In this document: positions 50,389 to 57,537 of the stretch, in pieces | Layout of the letters: every line of letters begins with the position of its first letter | Numbering within the stretch: the first letter of the stretch is position 1 | NCBI GenBank assembly: GCA_026390015.1 | Contig: JAPLGS010000079.1 | Span: 1-57,537, forward strand | DNA length: 57,537 nt | Direction: 5' to 3' | From: Chloroflexota bacterium | GTDB lineage: Bacteria > Chloroflexota > Anaerolineae > Anaerolineales > Villigracilaceae | Program-made: the position numbers and the translations under genes | Notes under the pieces: generated by a model | What the model saw: only the letters and a program-made list of their open reading frames with translations | Told to the model about the DNA's origin: nothing | The model's database searches: none

Positions 50389-51306
50389 ATGAATAACTCA
50401 ATGCTTGAAGTAAAAGATTTTCGCAAAACCTACGGCAGTTACGTTGCTGTGGATGGTATCAGTTTCGATGTAAAGCAAGGCGAAATATTCGGCTTACTCG
50501 GTCCGAATGGCGCTGGAAAAACCAGCACATTGGAATGTCTTGAAGGTCTGCGCATTCCAAACGGTGGCTCGTTGCGTGTGGCAGGTATAGACCCAGTCAG
50601 CGAATCCCGCAAACTACGAGACCTGATCGGCGTACAACTGCAATCGGCGGGATTACCGGAAAGCATCACTCCAGATGAAGCCATGAAATTCTTCTGCGCC
50701 TATCACAATGTGGCGCCACGCATTGACTTGCTGGAACGATTGGGTCTTCTCGAGAAAAAGAATACACAGTTCTATGAACTCTCTGCCGGACAGCAACGAC
50801 GGCTGGTGTTAGCTTTGGCGGTTGCGCACAACCCCCAGGTGCTATTTTTGGATGAACCAACAGCCGGCTTGGATGTGGCTACCCGCGTCGAATTGCATAG
50901 CATGATGCGAGAGCAGCAAACTGCCGGCACCACCATCATCCTTGCAACACATGATATGGCTGAAGCAGAACAGATGTCAGATCGGGTAGCAATTCTGCTG
51001 AAGAGTAAGCTCGTCAATATCGGCACGCCCATGGAGATCACGGCGACCGGCGCAGGCCTGACCAAAATTTCCGTGCGTACCCAAACATCCAGCTTATCTG
51101 CTGCGGAGATCACGTTCCCGGCTGTCAACCAGTACAAGCTAAAAGATGAATACAACATCTACTTCAGTACTGATATCGGTGAGACAGTGTCTGCTATTAT
51201 CACCCATATCGATGCCAAGGGAGATACGCTAATCGACTTGCGCGTGGAGCGGCCGTCACTGGAAGATCGCTTCCTTGAAATCACCAGTTCAGGAATTGCC
51301 CAATGA
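50389..51306 (+). CDS. ABC transporter ATP-binding protein
   Basis: A 305-residue ABC-2 type ATPase. Walker A GPNGAGKT (about residues 39-46), Q-loop in GVQLQSAG, signature LSAGQQRR (about 130), Walker B VLFLDEPTAGLD (about 150) and the switch His in LATHDMAEAEQM are all present. The last about 80 residues form a variable C-terminal domain. It overlaps the permease gene by four bases. Such pairs export drugs, lipids or antibiotics. It lies inside the acs operon region between acsB and acsD, so it may have been inserted there or transport something related. Confidence 0.92.
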   Translation: MNNSMLEVKDFRKTYGSYVAVDGISFDVKQGEIFGLLGPNGAGKTSTLECLEGLRIPNGGSLRVAGIDPVSESRKLRDLIGVQLQSAGLPESITPDEAMKFFCAYHNVAPRIDLLERLGLLEKKNTQFYELSAGQQRRLVLALAVAHNPQVLFLDEPTAGLDVATRVELHSMMREQQTAGTTIILATHDMAEAEQMSDRVAILLKSKLVNIGTPMEITATGAGLTKISVRTQTSSLSAAEITFPAVNQYKLKDEYNIYFSTDIGETVSAIITHIDAKGDTLIDLRVERPSLEDRFLEITSSGIAQ

Positions 51307-52115
51307 ACGCTTTCATCCACCACTTCACTTTTGAATTTCGAACAGGCATCCGCAATAAACAGTTGCTTTTGATGAACTATTTATTTCCTATGGGTTTTTA
51401 CCTGATGATGGGATTTATCATGGCTGAGATCAACCCGCCTTTCCGGGAGGTGATCATACCGGCGATGGTTGTATTTACTATCCTGGCAGCAACGTTGTTG
51501 GGGATACCCGATCCGCTGGTCAACGCCCGCGAAAACGGTGTTTTCCGCAGTTACAAGATCAACGGCATTCCATCCATCTCGATCCTGGTCATTCCGGCTT
51601 TGACGACCATTTTGCATCTGGTAATCATGACAGTGATCATCACAGTCACCGCGCCGTTGCTGTTTCACGCGCCATCGCCGGTAAACTGGCTCAATTATGG
51701 TTTGATCTTTGTCAGCATGGCAATTGCTTGCGCGGGTTTAAGTGTCCTGATCGGAGTGGTCTCTCCCAGTTCACGTATGACCGTATTATGGTCACAGCTT
51801 ATTTTTGTCCCCTCCATGTTGTTGGGCGGCATGATGGTTCCATACAGCATGTTGCCTGATGTTGCCGGGAAATTCGCGCAACTTCTACCTGCCACCCAGG
51901 CAATGAACGCCTTCAATGGTTTGGCGATGGGAAAAGATGCCGCCTTTTCCCCCTGGGGTTCGGTAAGCATGTTACTCGCCAGTGGCATTTTGGCGTTTGG
52001 ACTGGCAGTCTATCTCTTTAGTTGGGATAGTCGCAACACGATACGGCGCGGGCATCCCTTGCTGGCATTGCTGGTTTTATTGCCGTATATTATTGGAATA
52101 TTCTTGCTAGCGTAA
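51303..52115 (+). CDS. ABC-2 type permease
   Basis: A 270-residue integral membrane protein with about six hydrophobic segments, such as LLMNYLFPMGFYLMMGFIMA, VIIPAMVVFTILAATLLGI, MTVIITVTAPLLF and LIFVPSMLLGGMMVPYSMLP. The segment with GGMMVPYSMLPDVA is a known ABC-2 motif. It forms the channel of the exporter with the preceding ATPase, with which it overlaps by four bases. The substrate is unknown. Confidence 0.9.
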   Translation: MNAFIHHFTFEFRTGIRNKQLLLMNYLFPMGFYLMMGFIMAEINPPFREVIIPAMVVFTILAATLLGIPDPLVNARENGVFRSYKINGIPSISILVIPALTTILHLVIMTVIITVTAPLLFHAPSPVNWLNYGLIFVSMAIACAGLSVLIGVVSPSSRMTVLWSQLIFVPSMLLGGMMVPYSMLPDVAGKFAQLLPATQAMNAFNGLAMGKDAAFSPWGSVSMLLASGILAFGLAVYLFSWDSRNTIRRGHPLLALLVLLPYIIGIFLLA

Positions 52116-52148
52116 CCAACAGAGAAAAACTCTGCCCACTAAAAACTT

Positions 52149-52649
52149 ATGATTATTCCCTTCCTCGTCCGCGACCTAATGACCGTTGGAGTGCCAACCT
52201 GCAAATGGGATGTTCCCATCGTTGACATTGCGCGATTTCTGTTGGAGAAGAATGTGGAAGCGATGTGTGTGCTCGATGCGGAAGGTCACGGCATTGGCGT
52301 AGTCAGCGCGGATGAATTAGTCTGGGCGTACGCGCGCGAAGGATATGAAACACTGACCGCTGAAGACATCATGAGCGAAGGCGTCCCCGAATTACCCGCT
52401 GATATTTCCCTTACTGTAGCCGCGCAAATGATGAAAGATAAGGGAATCAGAATCGCATACATGTTACACAACTCTGCAGGTATTATTTATCCTGCGGCTT
52501 TTATTTCATATCGACACATTTTGCGGCACATGGCGGCGAAGGATGAAAAGGATTTAAAAGATCTCGGTCTCACGGCAGAAAGAAAAACACCGATCGAACA
52601 GTTTATTGAAAGAAGAGATGAGGCTCGTCGTAAGGCGGGCTTAATGTAA
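52149..52649 (+). CDS. CBS-domain protein
   Basis: A 166-residue protein with two CBS motifs: the first at about residues 8-65 (RDLMTVGVPTCKWDVPIVDI ... LDAEGHGIGVVSADEL) and the second at about 74-130 (AEDIMSEGVPELPADISLTV, then AAQMMKDKGIRIAYM). CBS pairs bind adenosine nucleotides and act as energy or redox sensors. The tail (about 140-166) is charged and helical. It stands between the exporter and acsD, so it may sense nucleotide state for this operon (inference). Confidence 0.85.
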   Translation: MIIPFLVRDLMTVGVPTCKWDVPIVDIARFLLEKNVEAMCVLDAEGHGIGVVSADELVWAYAREGYETLTAEDIMSEGVPELPADISLTVAAQMMKDKGIRIAYMLHNSAGIIYPAAFISYRHILRHMAAKDEKDLKDLGLTAERKTPIEQFIERRDEARRKAGLM

Positions 52650-52735
52650 ACAAGTAGACACGTAAGCTGGTAAACACGTCTGTAATGACTTGTGTACTTG
52701 TTTACCTGTGTACCTGTATACAACACCCAAGGAGA
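52650..52735. repeat. Imperfect palindromic repeat between CBS gene and acsD
   Basis: AACAAGTAGACACGTAAG is mirrored by CTTGTGTACTTGTTT, and GGTAAAC pairs with GTTTACC. The gap has the same TTTACCTGTGTACCTGTAT-like character as the one at 22549. It lies directly before the acsD ribosome site. Confidence 0.55.
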
Positions 52736-52740
52736 CACAC

Positions 52741-53685
52741 ATGCCCATCGAAATTCCAAAAGACAAATGGCCTGGCAGTATCAAGACCGTCACCATCGGC
52801 GCGACGAGCACAGAAGGTGGCACGCGCGCAAAGTCCATCAGCGTTGGCGGACAAGCATCCATGCCCTATTTGCATTATGAAGCGCCCATGCCAAACAAAC
52901 CTGTCATTGCGATCGAGATCAAATCACGCAAGCCGGATGACTGGTCACCGTTGCTGGTAGAAGCCTGGGGCGAGGCGATGGCGGAACCCGCTCAATGGGC
53001 GAAAAAGGCAGAAGAAGCAGGAGCAGACATCATCGTCGTCGCTTTGACGTTGGCCGATTCACCCGAAGACGCGGTGCGAGTCGTCAAATCCGTTTTAAGC
53101 GCGACTGGACTCCCGCTCATCGTCTGGGGGCCGGGTCAGGTGGAAAAAGATAATGAATTGCTGGTGCCTGTTTCAGAGGCCACCAATGGCGAGAAGATCG
53201 TGCTTGGCATTTGCGAAGACAAAAACTATCGCACGATTGTTGCGACTGCGATGGCGAATGGACATCTCGTGCAGGCTCGCACACCAATGGATGTGAACCT
53301 GTCGAAGCAATTGAACATTCTCATCAGCGATATGGGCATGCCCAAAGACCGCATCCTGATGGACCCGACAACCGGCGCGCTCGGTTATGGAATTGAGTAT
53401 GGCTATTCTGTGATGGAGCGTTTGCGATTAGCCGCGTTGCAAGGCGACGCGATGACACAACTGCCGATGATCGTCACTCCGGGTTATGAAGCGTGGAAGA
53501 CAAAAGAATCAAAAATTGGCGAAGGCGTGCCGGAAGGTTGGGGCGATTGGAAAGCACGCGCTATTAACTGGGAAACACTCACCGCGATCGCGTTGGTTGA
53601 ATCAGGCGCGGATATTGTCGTGTTGCGGCATCCTGAATCGGTGAAGCGGGTCAAAGCCGCGATTGAAGAACTCGTCACTATCTAA
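52741..53685 (+). CDS. acsD: CFeSP small subunit (CODH/ACS subunit delta)
   Basis: A 314-residue TIM-barrel protein of the AcsD/CdhD family, started at the ATG at 52741 with AAGGAGAC six bases upstream. The sequence opens with IEIPKDKWPGSIKTVTIGAT and contains EAGADIIVVALTLADSPEDA and DPTTGALGYGIEYGYSVMER. It forms the corrinoid iron-sulfur protein with AcsC and accepts the methyl group from AcsE. The frame is open further upstream but no site is present there. Confidence 0.93.
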   Translation: MPIEIPKDKWPGSIKTVTIGATSTEGGTRAKSISVGGQASMPYLHYEAPMPNKPVIAIEIKSRKPDDWSPLLVEAWGEAMAEPAQWAKKAEEAGADIIVVALTLADSPEDAVRVVKSVLSATGLPLIVWGPGQVEKDNELLVPVSEATNGEKIVLGICEDKNYRTIVATAMANGHLVQARTPMDVNLSKQLNILISDMGMPKDRILMDPTTGALGYGIEYGYSVMERLRLAALQGDAMTQLPMIVTPGYEAWKTKESKIGEGVPEGWGDWKARAINWETLTAIALVESGADIVVLRHPESVKRVKAAIEELVTI

Positions 53686-53699
53686 AAAATTACACGCTC

Positions 53700-53729
53700 A
53701 CAGGTTGGAACGTTCGAACTTGCAAACCT
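53700..53729. repeat. Inverted repeat between acsD and acsC
   Basis: CAGGTTGGAACGTTC...GCAAACCTG form an interrupted stem, then GACAACGTGACAACGTAAGG is a short tandem leading into the acsC ribosome site. It shares the GTTGG motif with 50261. Confidence 0.5.
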
Positions 53730-53756
53730 GACAACGTGACAACGTAAGGAGAATAT

Positions 53757-55070
53757 ATGGCACTCGCTGGAATCCAAATCTACAAACTACTTCCACAAAC
53801 CAACTGCAAAGAATGTGGTTTTCCCACCTGCCTGGCCTTTGCGATGAAACTCGCCGCCAAGCAGGTTGAACTCTCGGCCTGCCCTTATGTCAGCGATGCA
53901 TCCAAAAAGCAGCTGGCAGAGTCCGCCGCACCGCCGATCCGCCTCATTACACTTAAGGCCGGCAGCGATGTCAAAGCGGGCAATGAAGTGGTGATGTTCC
54001 GTCATGAAAAATCTTTTTACAACAAGACTGGTTTGTTCATTCGAGTCAAAGCGTCGGACCCGGAACTTGCCAAAAAAGTTACGGCAGCTGACGCATATAA
54101 AGTTAATTATGTGGGTATGGATTTTTCAATTGACGGTTTCGCCATCGAAGCGGATGGAGACCTAACAGCCGCCGTCAAAACAATTCGGACTGTGAGCAAA
54201 CGTCCGCTTATATTGATGACGAAAGATGCGGCGTTGCTTGACTCAAGCCTCAGCCTGCTCGCCGGCGAATCAGCATTGATCTACACTGCAGACGCATCTA
54301 ATTATGAACCTTTAGCGGATCTTGCGAAAAAGTACAAAGCCGCGCTCGTCGTCAAAGCGGATTCACTCGACGCGCTCGCAGACTTAACTAAAAATATTCA
54401 AGCCAAAGGCCTCGAAGATATGGTGCTTGACCTCGGCGGCAGGAATATGGGCGAATGGCTGGCGCGCTCCACACAAGTTCGCAAGCTCGCGATCAAATCC
54501 AATTTGCGCGCGCTTGGTTATCCTGTCATTGCATTCCCTTGCGACGCGAAAGATGAAGGCGTTGCCGCCGCACAGGCAATTGCAAAATACGCAGGCTTTG
54601 TTGTGTTGAGCGAATTCAAACCTGAATTGCTTTATCCATTGCTCGTCTTGCGCGAAAATATTTACACTGATCCACAGAAACCAATTCAGGTTCAACCGGG
54701 TATTTACGAGATCAACTCGCCGAAGCCCGAAAGCCCGGTGCTGGTCACAACCAATTTCAGCATCACTTACTTCTCTGTTGCAAATGAAGTGGAAGGAAGT
54801 GGATTGCCCGCCTGGCTGGTTGTCACGGATGCAGAAGGCATGTCTGTATTAACCGCTTGGGCCGCGGGCAAGTTTGACGCGGAACGAATCGCGAAGGCAA
54901 TCCAAACTTTTGATGTAGCCAGCAAAGTCAGCAAAAAGCGGATCGTCCTGCCAGGTCACGTTGCAGTTCTTTCCGGCGAACTCGAAGAAGAACTCCCCGA
55001 TTGGGAAATCCGCGTTGGACCGCGCGAGGCAGTCGATCTGCCTGCGTTTATGAAGCAAGCCCTTAATTAA
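53757..55070 (+). CDS. acsC: CFeSP large subunit (CODH/ACS subunit gamma)
   Basis: A 437-residue protein. The N-terminal [4Fe-4S] motif is C17-x2-C20-x4-C25-x16-C42 (NCKECGFPTCLAF), the signature of AcsC/CdhE. The rest is a TIM barrel and a C-terminal cobamide-binding part with YFSVANEVEGSGLPAWLVVT. Electrons for reductive activation of Co enter through the cluster. It pairs with AcsD upstream. The start at 53757 is preceded by AAGGAG. The following gap holds the longest family A repeat. Confidence 0.94.
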   Translation: MALAGIQIYKLLPQTNCKECGFPTCLAFAMKLAAKQVELSACPYVSDASKKQLAESAAPPIRLITLKAGSDVKAGNEVVMFRHEKSFYNKTGLFIRVKASDPELAKKVTAADAYKVNYVGMDFSIDGFAIEADGDLTAAVKTIRTVSKRPLILMTKDAALLDSSLSLLAGESALIYTADASNYEPLADLAKKYKAALVVKADSLDALADLTKNIQAKGLEDMVLDLGGRNMGEWLARSTQVRKLAIKSNLRALGYPVIAFPCDAKDEGVAAAQAIAKYAGFVVLSEFKPELLYPLLVLRENIYTDPQKPIQVQPGIYEINSPKPESPVLVTTNFSITYFSVANEVEGSGLPAWLVVTDAEGMSVLTAWAAGKFDAERIAKAIQTFDVASKVSKKRIVLPGHVAVLSGELEEELPDWEIRVGPREAVDLPAFMKQALN

Positions 55071-55072
55071 CA

Positions 55073-55211
55073 TGTCATTGCGAGGGTGTTTGAGTAGGCG
55101 GTGCTCGTCCGCTGTATCGAAACCACCCGAAGCAATCTCCCGTTACAGGACGGTCCCACTGACAGGAGATTGCTTCGTCGCAAAGAGCAGGAGCGCTCCT
55201 CGCAATGACAT
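55073..55211. repeat. Palindromic repeat family A, copy 6, with nested family B piece
   Basis: ATGTCATTGCGAGG...GAAGCAATCTCC and GGAGATTGCTTCG...CTCGCAATGACAT frame the element. Between the left arms lies TTTGAGTAGGCGG...TATCGAAACC, which resembles family B. At about 139 bases this is the largest copy and suggests one element inserted into another. Confidence 0.85.
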
Positions 55212-55221
55212 ATGAAATATT

Positions 55222-57141
55222 ATGCAACACACCGTTTCCTTCACCCACAACGATAAGCAAACCCCAGTAGAAGTTTCTACAGGAGTTCTGCTTTCCGATG
55301 CCGCGCAATTGGCCGGCTTGGATATCGGTCTCCCATGCGGCGGGCAGGGACGTTGCGGGCGTTGCGCGGTTCAGGTGACAGATGGAAACGTCCGTCGCAG
55401 AAGCACGCTGCGGCTTTCTCCCGGGGATGTAGAGCAGGGTTTTGGACTTGCCTGTCAAACTGTGGTCGAAGGCGATGTTTCGATCTATATTCCACCGCAG
55501 GAAAAAATTGAGCGGCGGCTGACAACTGACCGCGTCGTTGCTGAAGTCACTGTCCCGGAAGGTTATGAATATCCTTCCGATCAAACAGTTCGACGAATTC
55601 ATTTGGAGTTGACCCCGCCCAGTATGGATGACCAGACTGATGATTGGTCGCGCTTGCAAACCGCGTTGCGACTACAAGCGAATATCAAAAAAGTAAATGT
55701 CTCACTTAACCTGCTTCAAACAATTGGTGATGTCTTACGCATTGGTGAATGGAACGTCACCGCTGTACTTGAATATCCGCTTGAAGATTTGGAACAACCA
55801 GTGCGTTTGATCTCGCTGCAGCCGCATCATGTTGACGAATATTCGCCGCTCTGGGGCTGCGCGATCGACATCGGCACAACGACGGTTTCAGTCTGGCTGG
55901 TAGATCTGGTGAGCGGACAAGTGAGAGCGCAGGTCGCAGAATACAACGGACAGATCGCGCGCGGCGAGGATGTTATTTCACGTATTATGTATGCAAACAA
56001 AAATGGCGGCGGGCAGGAACTTCGTCAACGCGTGTTGGATACGATCAATGAATTGTTGGAGACAGCCTGCAAGCGAGTCAAAGCTAAACCTGAGGATGTG
56101 GTCAAAGCCACGATCGCAGGCAACAGTACGATGATCCATTTGCTGCTCGGTATTCCCGCATCCAATATTCGACTTTCGCCTTTCATCACTGCAGTCAATC
56201 ATCCGCCGTTGATGAGCGCGGGCGACGTGGGAATAAAAATACATCCGCAAGCCAGCGTAGACTGTCTGCCCGGCGTGGCAAGTTATGTGGGAGCAGATAT
56301 CACCGCCGGCGTATTGTCATCAGGTTTAGATGTAGCTGAAGATGTAACTCTCTTTCTGGATGTGGGCACAAACGGCGAGACGGTGCTTGGCAACCGCGAT
56401 TGGCTCGTCACCTGCGCCTGTTCTGCCGGCCCAGCTTTTGAGGGCGCTGGAGTTGTCAACGGCATGCGGGCAACAATTGGCGCGATCGAAGAAGTATGGA
56501 TCAACAGCGACACGTATGAGCCCACCTATCGTGTCATCGGCGGAGGCAAGCCGAAAGGCATCTGCGGCTCGGGATTGATCTCACTGCTGTCGGAGGCTTT
56601 TATAACGGGGATCATTGATAAGGCTGGGAATGTTAATTTAATGAGGAGCAGCTCCAGGGCCCGCGAGGGAGCGCACGGCGGGGAGTATGTGGTGGCTTGG
56701 GGCACAGAATCCGAATCGGGTGAAGACATCGTACTATCCCGCGTGGATGTTGATAACTTGCTGCGCGCAAAAGCCGCCATCTACGCAGGCTTTACAGTAT
56801 TGGCCGATACGGTCGGCATTCCATTGGAGAGCGTTTCAAAAGTGTTGATCGGCGGCTCGTTCGGAAAATATATCAATGTGGAAAAGGCCGTGCAGATCGG
56901 ATTGTTGCCCGACATGCCGTGGGAGCAATTTGATTTTCTAGGCAATACGTCGGTGCGCGGCGCATATTACGCGCTGCTCGACTGGCGAAAACGTGAACAG
57001 ATCACGGAGATCGCAAAACGCATGACTTACATTGAGTTATCAGCAGACAACAGTTTTTATGAAGCGTTTACTTCGGCATTATTTCTACCGCACACGGATA
57101 TGAGCAAATTTCCGAGCGTGGCTTCTGCATTGGAACGTTAA
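55222..57141 (+). CDS. acsV: Reductive activator of corrinoid proteins (RACo/AcsV-like)
   Basis: A 639-residue protein with an N-terminal [2Fe-2S] ferredoxin domain (C39, C45, C48 and C78; segment LPCGGQGRCGRCAVQV) and a C-terminal ASKHA-type ATPase domain (CAIDIGTTTVSVWLVDL, near residue 213, and TLFLDVGTNGETVLGNRDW). The DUF4445 pattern is complete up to LLPDMPWEQF. Such proteins reduce inactive Co(II) in CFeSP back to Co(I) using ATP. It sits between acsC and acsE. The start at 55222 follows the family A repeat by ten bases, with no clear ribosome site. Confidence 0.92.
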   Translation: MQHTVSFTHNDKQTPVEVSTGVLLSDAAQLAGLDIGLPCGGQGRCGRCAVQVTDGNVRRRSTLRLSPGDVEQGFGLACQTVVEGDVSIYIPPQEKIERRLTTDRVVAEVTVPEGYEYPSDQTVRRIHLELTPPSMDDQTDDWSRLQTALRLQANIKKVNVSLNLLQTIGDVLRIGEWNVTAVLEYPLEDLEQPVRLISLQPHHVDEYSPLWGCAIDIGTTTVSVWLVDLVSGQVRAQVAEYNGQIARGEDVISRIMYANKNGGGQELRQRVLDTINELLETACKRVKAKPEDVVKATIAGNSTMIHLLLGIPASNIRLSPFITAVNHPPLMSAGDVGIKIHPQASVDCLPGVASYVGADITAGVLSSGLDVAEDVTLFLDVGTNGETVLGNRDWLVTCACSAGPAFEGAGVVNGMRATIGAIEEVWINSDTYEPTYRVIGGGKPKGICGSGLISLLSEAFITGIIDKAGNVNLMRSSSRAREGAHGGEYVVAWGTESESGEDIVLSRVDVDNLLRAKAAIYAGFTVLADTVGIPLESVSKVLIGGSFGKYINVEKAVQIGLLPDMPWEQFDFLGNTSVRGAYYALLDWRKREQITEIAKRMTYIELSADNSFYEAFTSALFLPHTDMSKFPSVASALER

Positions 57142-57177
57142 ATTATTCGAATATATAAACTTGAAAACGGAGGCGTT

Positions 57178-57537
57178 ATGTACATCATAGGCGAAAATAT
57201 TCACATCATCTCTGAAAAAGTGAAAGAGGCACTAGCCGCAAGAGACCGCGAGTTTTTTATGGATCTTGCAGTGAAGCAGGTGGAAGCAGGCGCGAAGGCG
57301 GTCGATATTAATCTCGGCCCGCGCAAAAAAGATTTTGCAGAAGTCTGGCCGTGGATCATCGAGACCGTTGAAACTGTAGTGGATGTGCCGCTCTCGATCG
57401 ACACAACCAACATTGACGGAATGGAAGCCGCGCTCAAAACCATCAAGAAGGCTCAGCCGATCTTGAATTCAACATCTGCTGACCCAGACCGTTTGGAGAA
57501 AGTGCCGGCGCTGGCGAAAAAGTATGGTGCCAAGGTC
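57178..57537 (+). CDS. acsE: Methyltetrahydrofolate:corrinoid methyltransferase, 3' end cut by window
   Basis: The first 120 residues of an AcsE/MeTr-type pterin-binding TIM barrel. They show IIGENIHIISEKVKEALAAR, AVDINLGPRKKDF and PLSIDTTNIDGMEAAL, which match the pterin-binding strands of the methyltransferase. The full protein is about 262 residues, so more than half is outside the window. It transfers the methyl group from methyl-tetrahydrofolate to CFeSP. GGAGG precedes the ATG. It closes the carbonyl branch gene set visible here. Confidence 0.93.
   Translation, partial: MYIIGENIHIISEKVKEALAARDREFFMDLAVKQVEAGAKAVDINLGPRKKDFAEVWPWIIETVETVVDVPLSIDTTNIDGMEAALKTIKKAQPILNSTSADPDRLEKVPALAKKYGAKV

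Overview
The window looks like a chromosomal segment of a Chloroflexota bacterium, probably class Anaerolineae. This is an inference from gene content: a bacterial-type CODH/ACS set with CooC paralogues, DUF2891, DUF2270 and DUF3786 proteins, and many dispersed palindromic repeats between genes. No rRNA, tRNA or CRISPR array is visible, so the placement is not proven.

Region 1 (1-12.5 kb) is rearranged accessory DNA mixed with housekeeping genes. It starts inside a DDE transposase. It also holds type I restriction remnants (hsdM start, probable hsdS tail), a GMC oxidoreductase with a small upstream partner, an old-yellow-enzyme, a DUF2891 protein, a chimeric methyltransferase/L12-like ORF, two remnants of one micro-protein family, tldD/tldE, three unrecognised genes and a primase-like zinc-finger remnant. 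Region 2 (12.5-21.6 kb) is mostly ordinary: HypA-like protein, TolB-like lipoprotein, rhodanese, recJ, htpG, FKBP and a NarL/NarX-type two-component system.

Region 3 (21.7-40.8 kb) is the most interesting part. It is a co-directional cluster that reads as a complete sulfur-oxidising heterodisulfide-reductase-like (sHdr) system: tusA, dsrE2-like, dsrE, shdrC1, shdrB1, shdrA, a hyp gene, a ferredoxin-CCG subunit (B3-like), etfB, etfA, a membrane EtfD-like Fe-S protein, a small zinc-finger protein, two lipoate-binding proteins (LbpA), a diheme cytochrome c, a dedicated lipoate-protein ligase, a fused SoeB-SoeC-like subunit and a SoeA-like molybdoenzyme. The inferred flow is: TusA/DsrE deliver sulfane sulfur; sHdr with LbpA oxidises it to sulfite; electrons go through EtfAB and the EtfD-like protein to the quinone pool; SoeA/SoeBC oxidises sulfite to sulfate and also reduces quinone.

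Region 4 (42.4-57.5 kb) is the carbonyl branch of the Wood-Ljungdahl pathway. A leftward operon holds a DUF3786 protein, two CooC-type nickel ATPases and an embedded toxin-antitoxin pair. A divergent rightward operon holds an HMA-like protein, cooS, acsB, an ABC exporter, a CBS-domain protein, acsD, acsC, the corrinoid activator and the start of acsE. sHdr/Soe sulfur genes beside CODH/ACS suggest either sulfur-driven metabolism linked to CO2 fixation or a reversible arrangement; the sequence alone cannot decide.

At least two palindromic repeat families occupy the gaps of regions 3 and 4. One copy, plus a palindrome of a third type, lies in frame inside protein linkers of the sulfur cluster.
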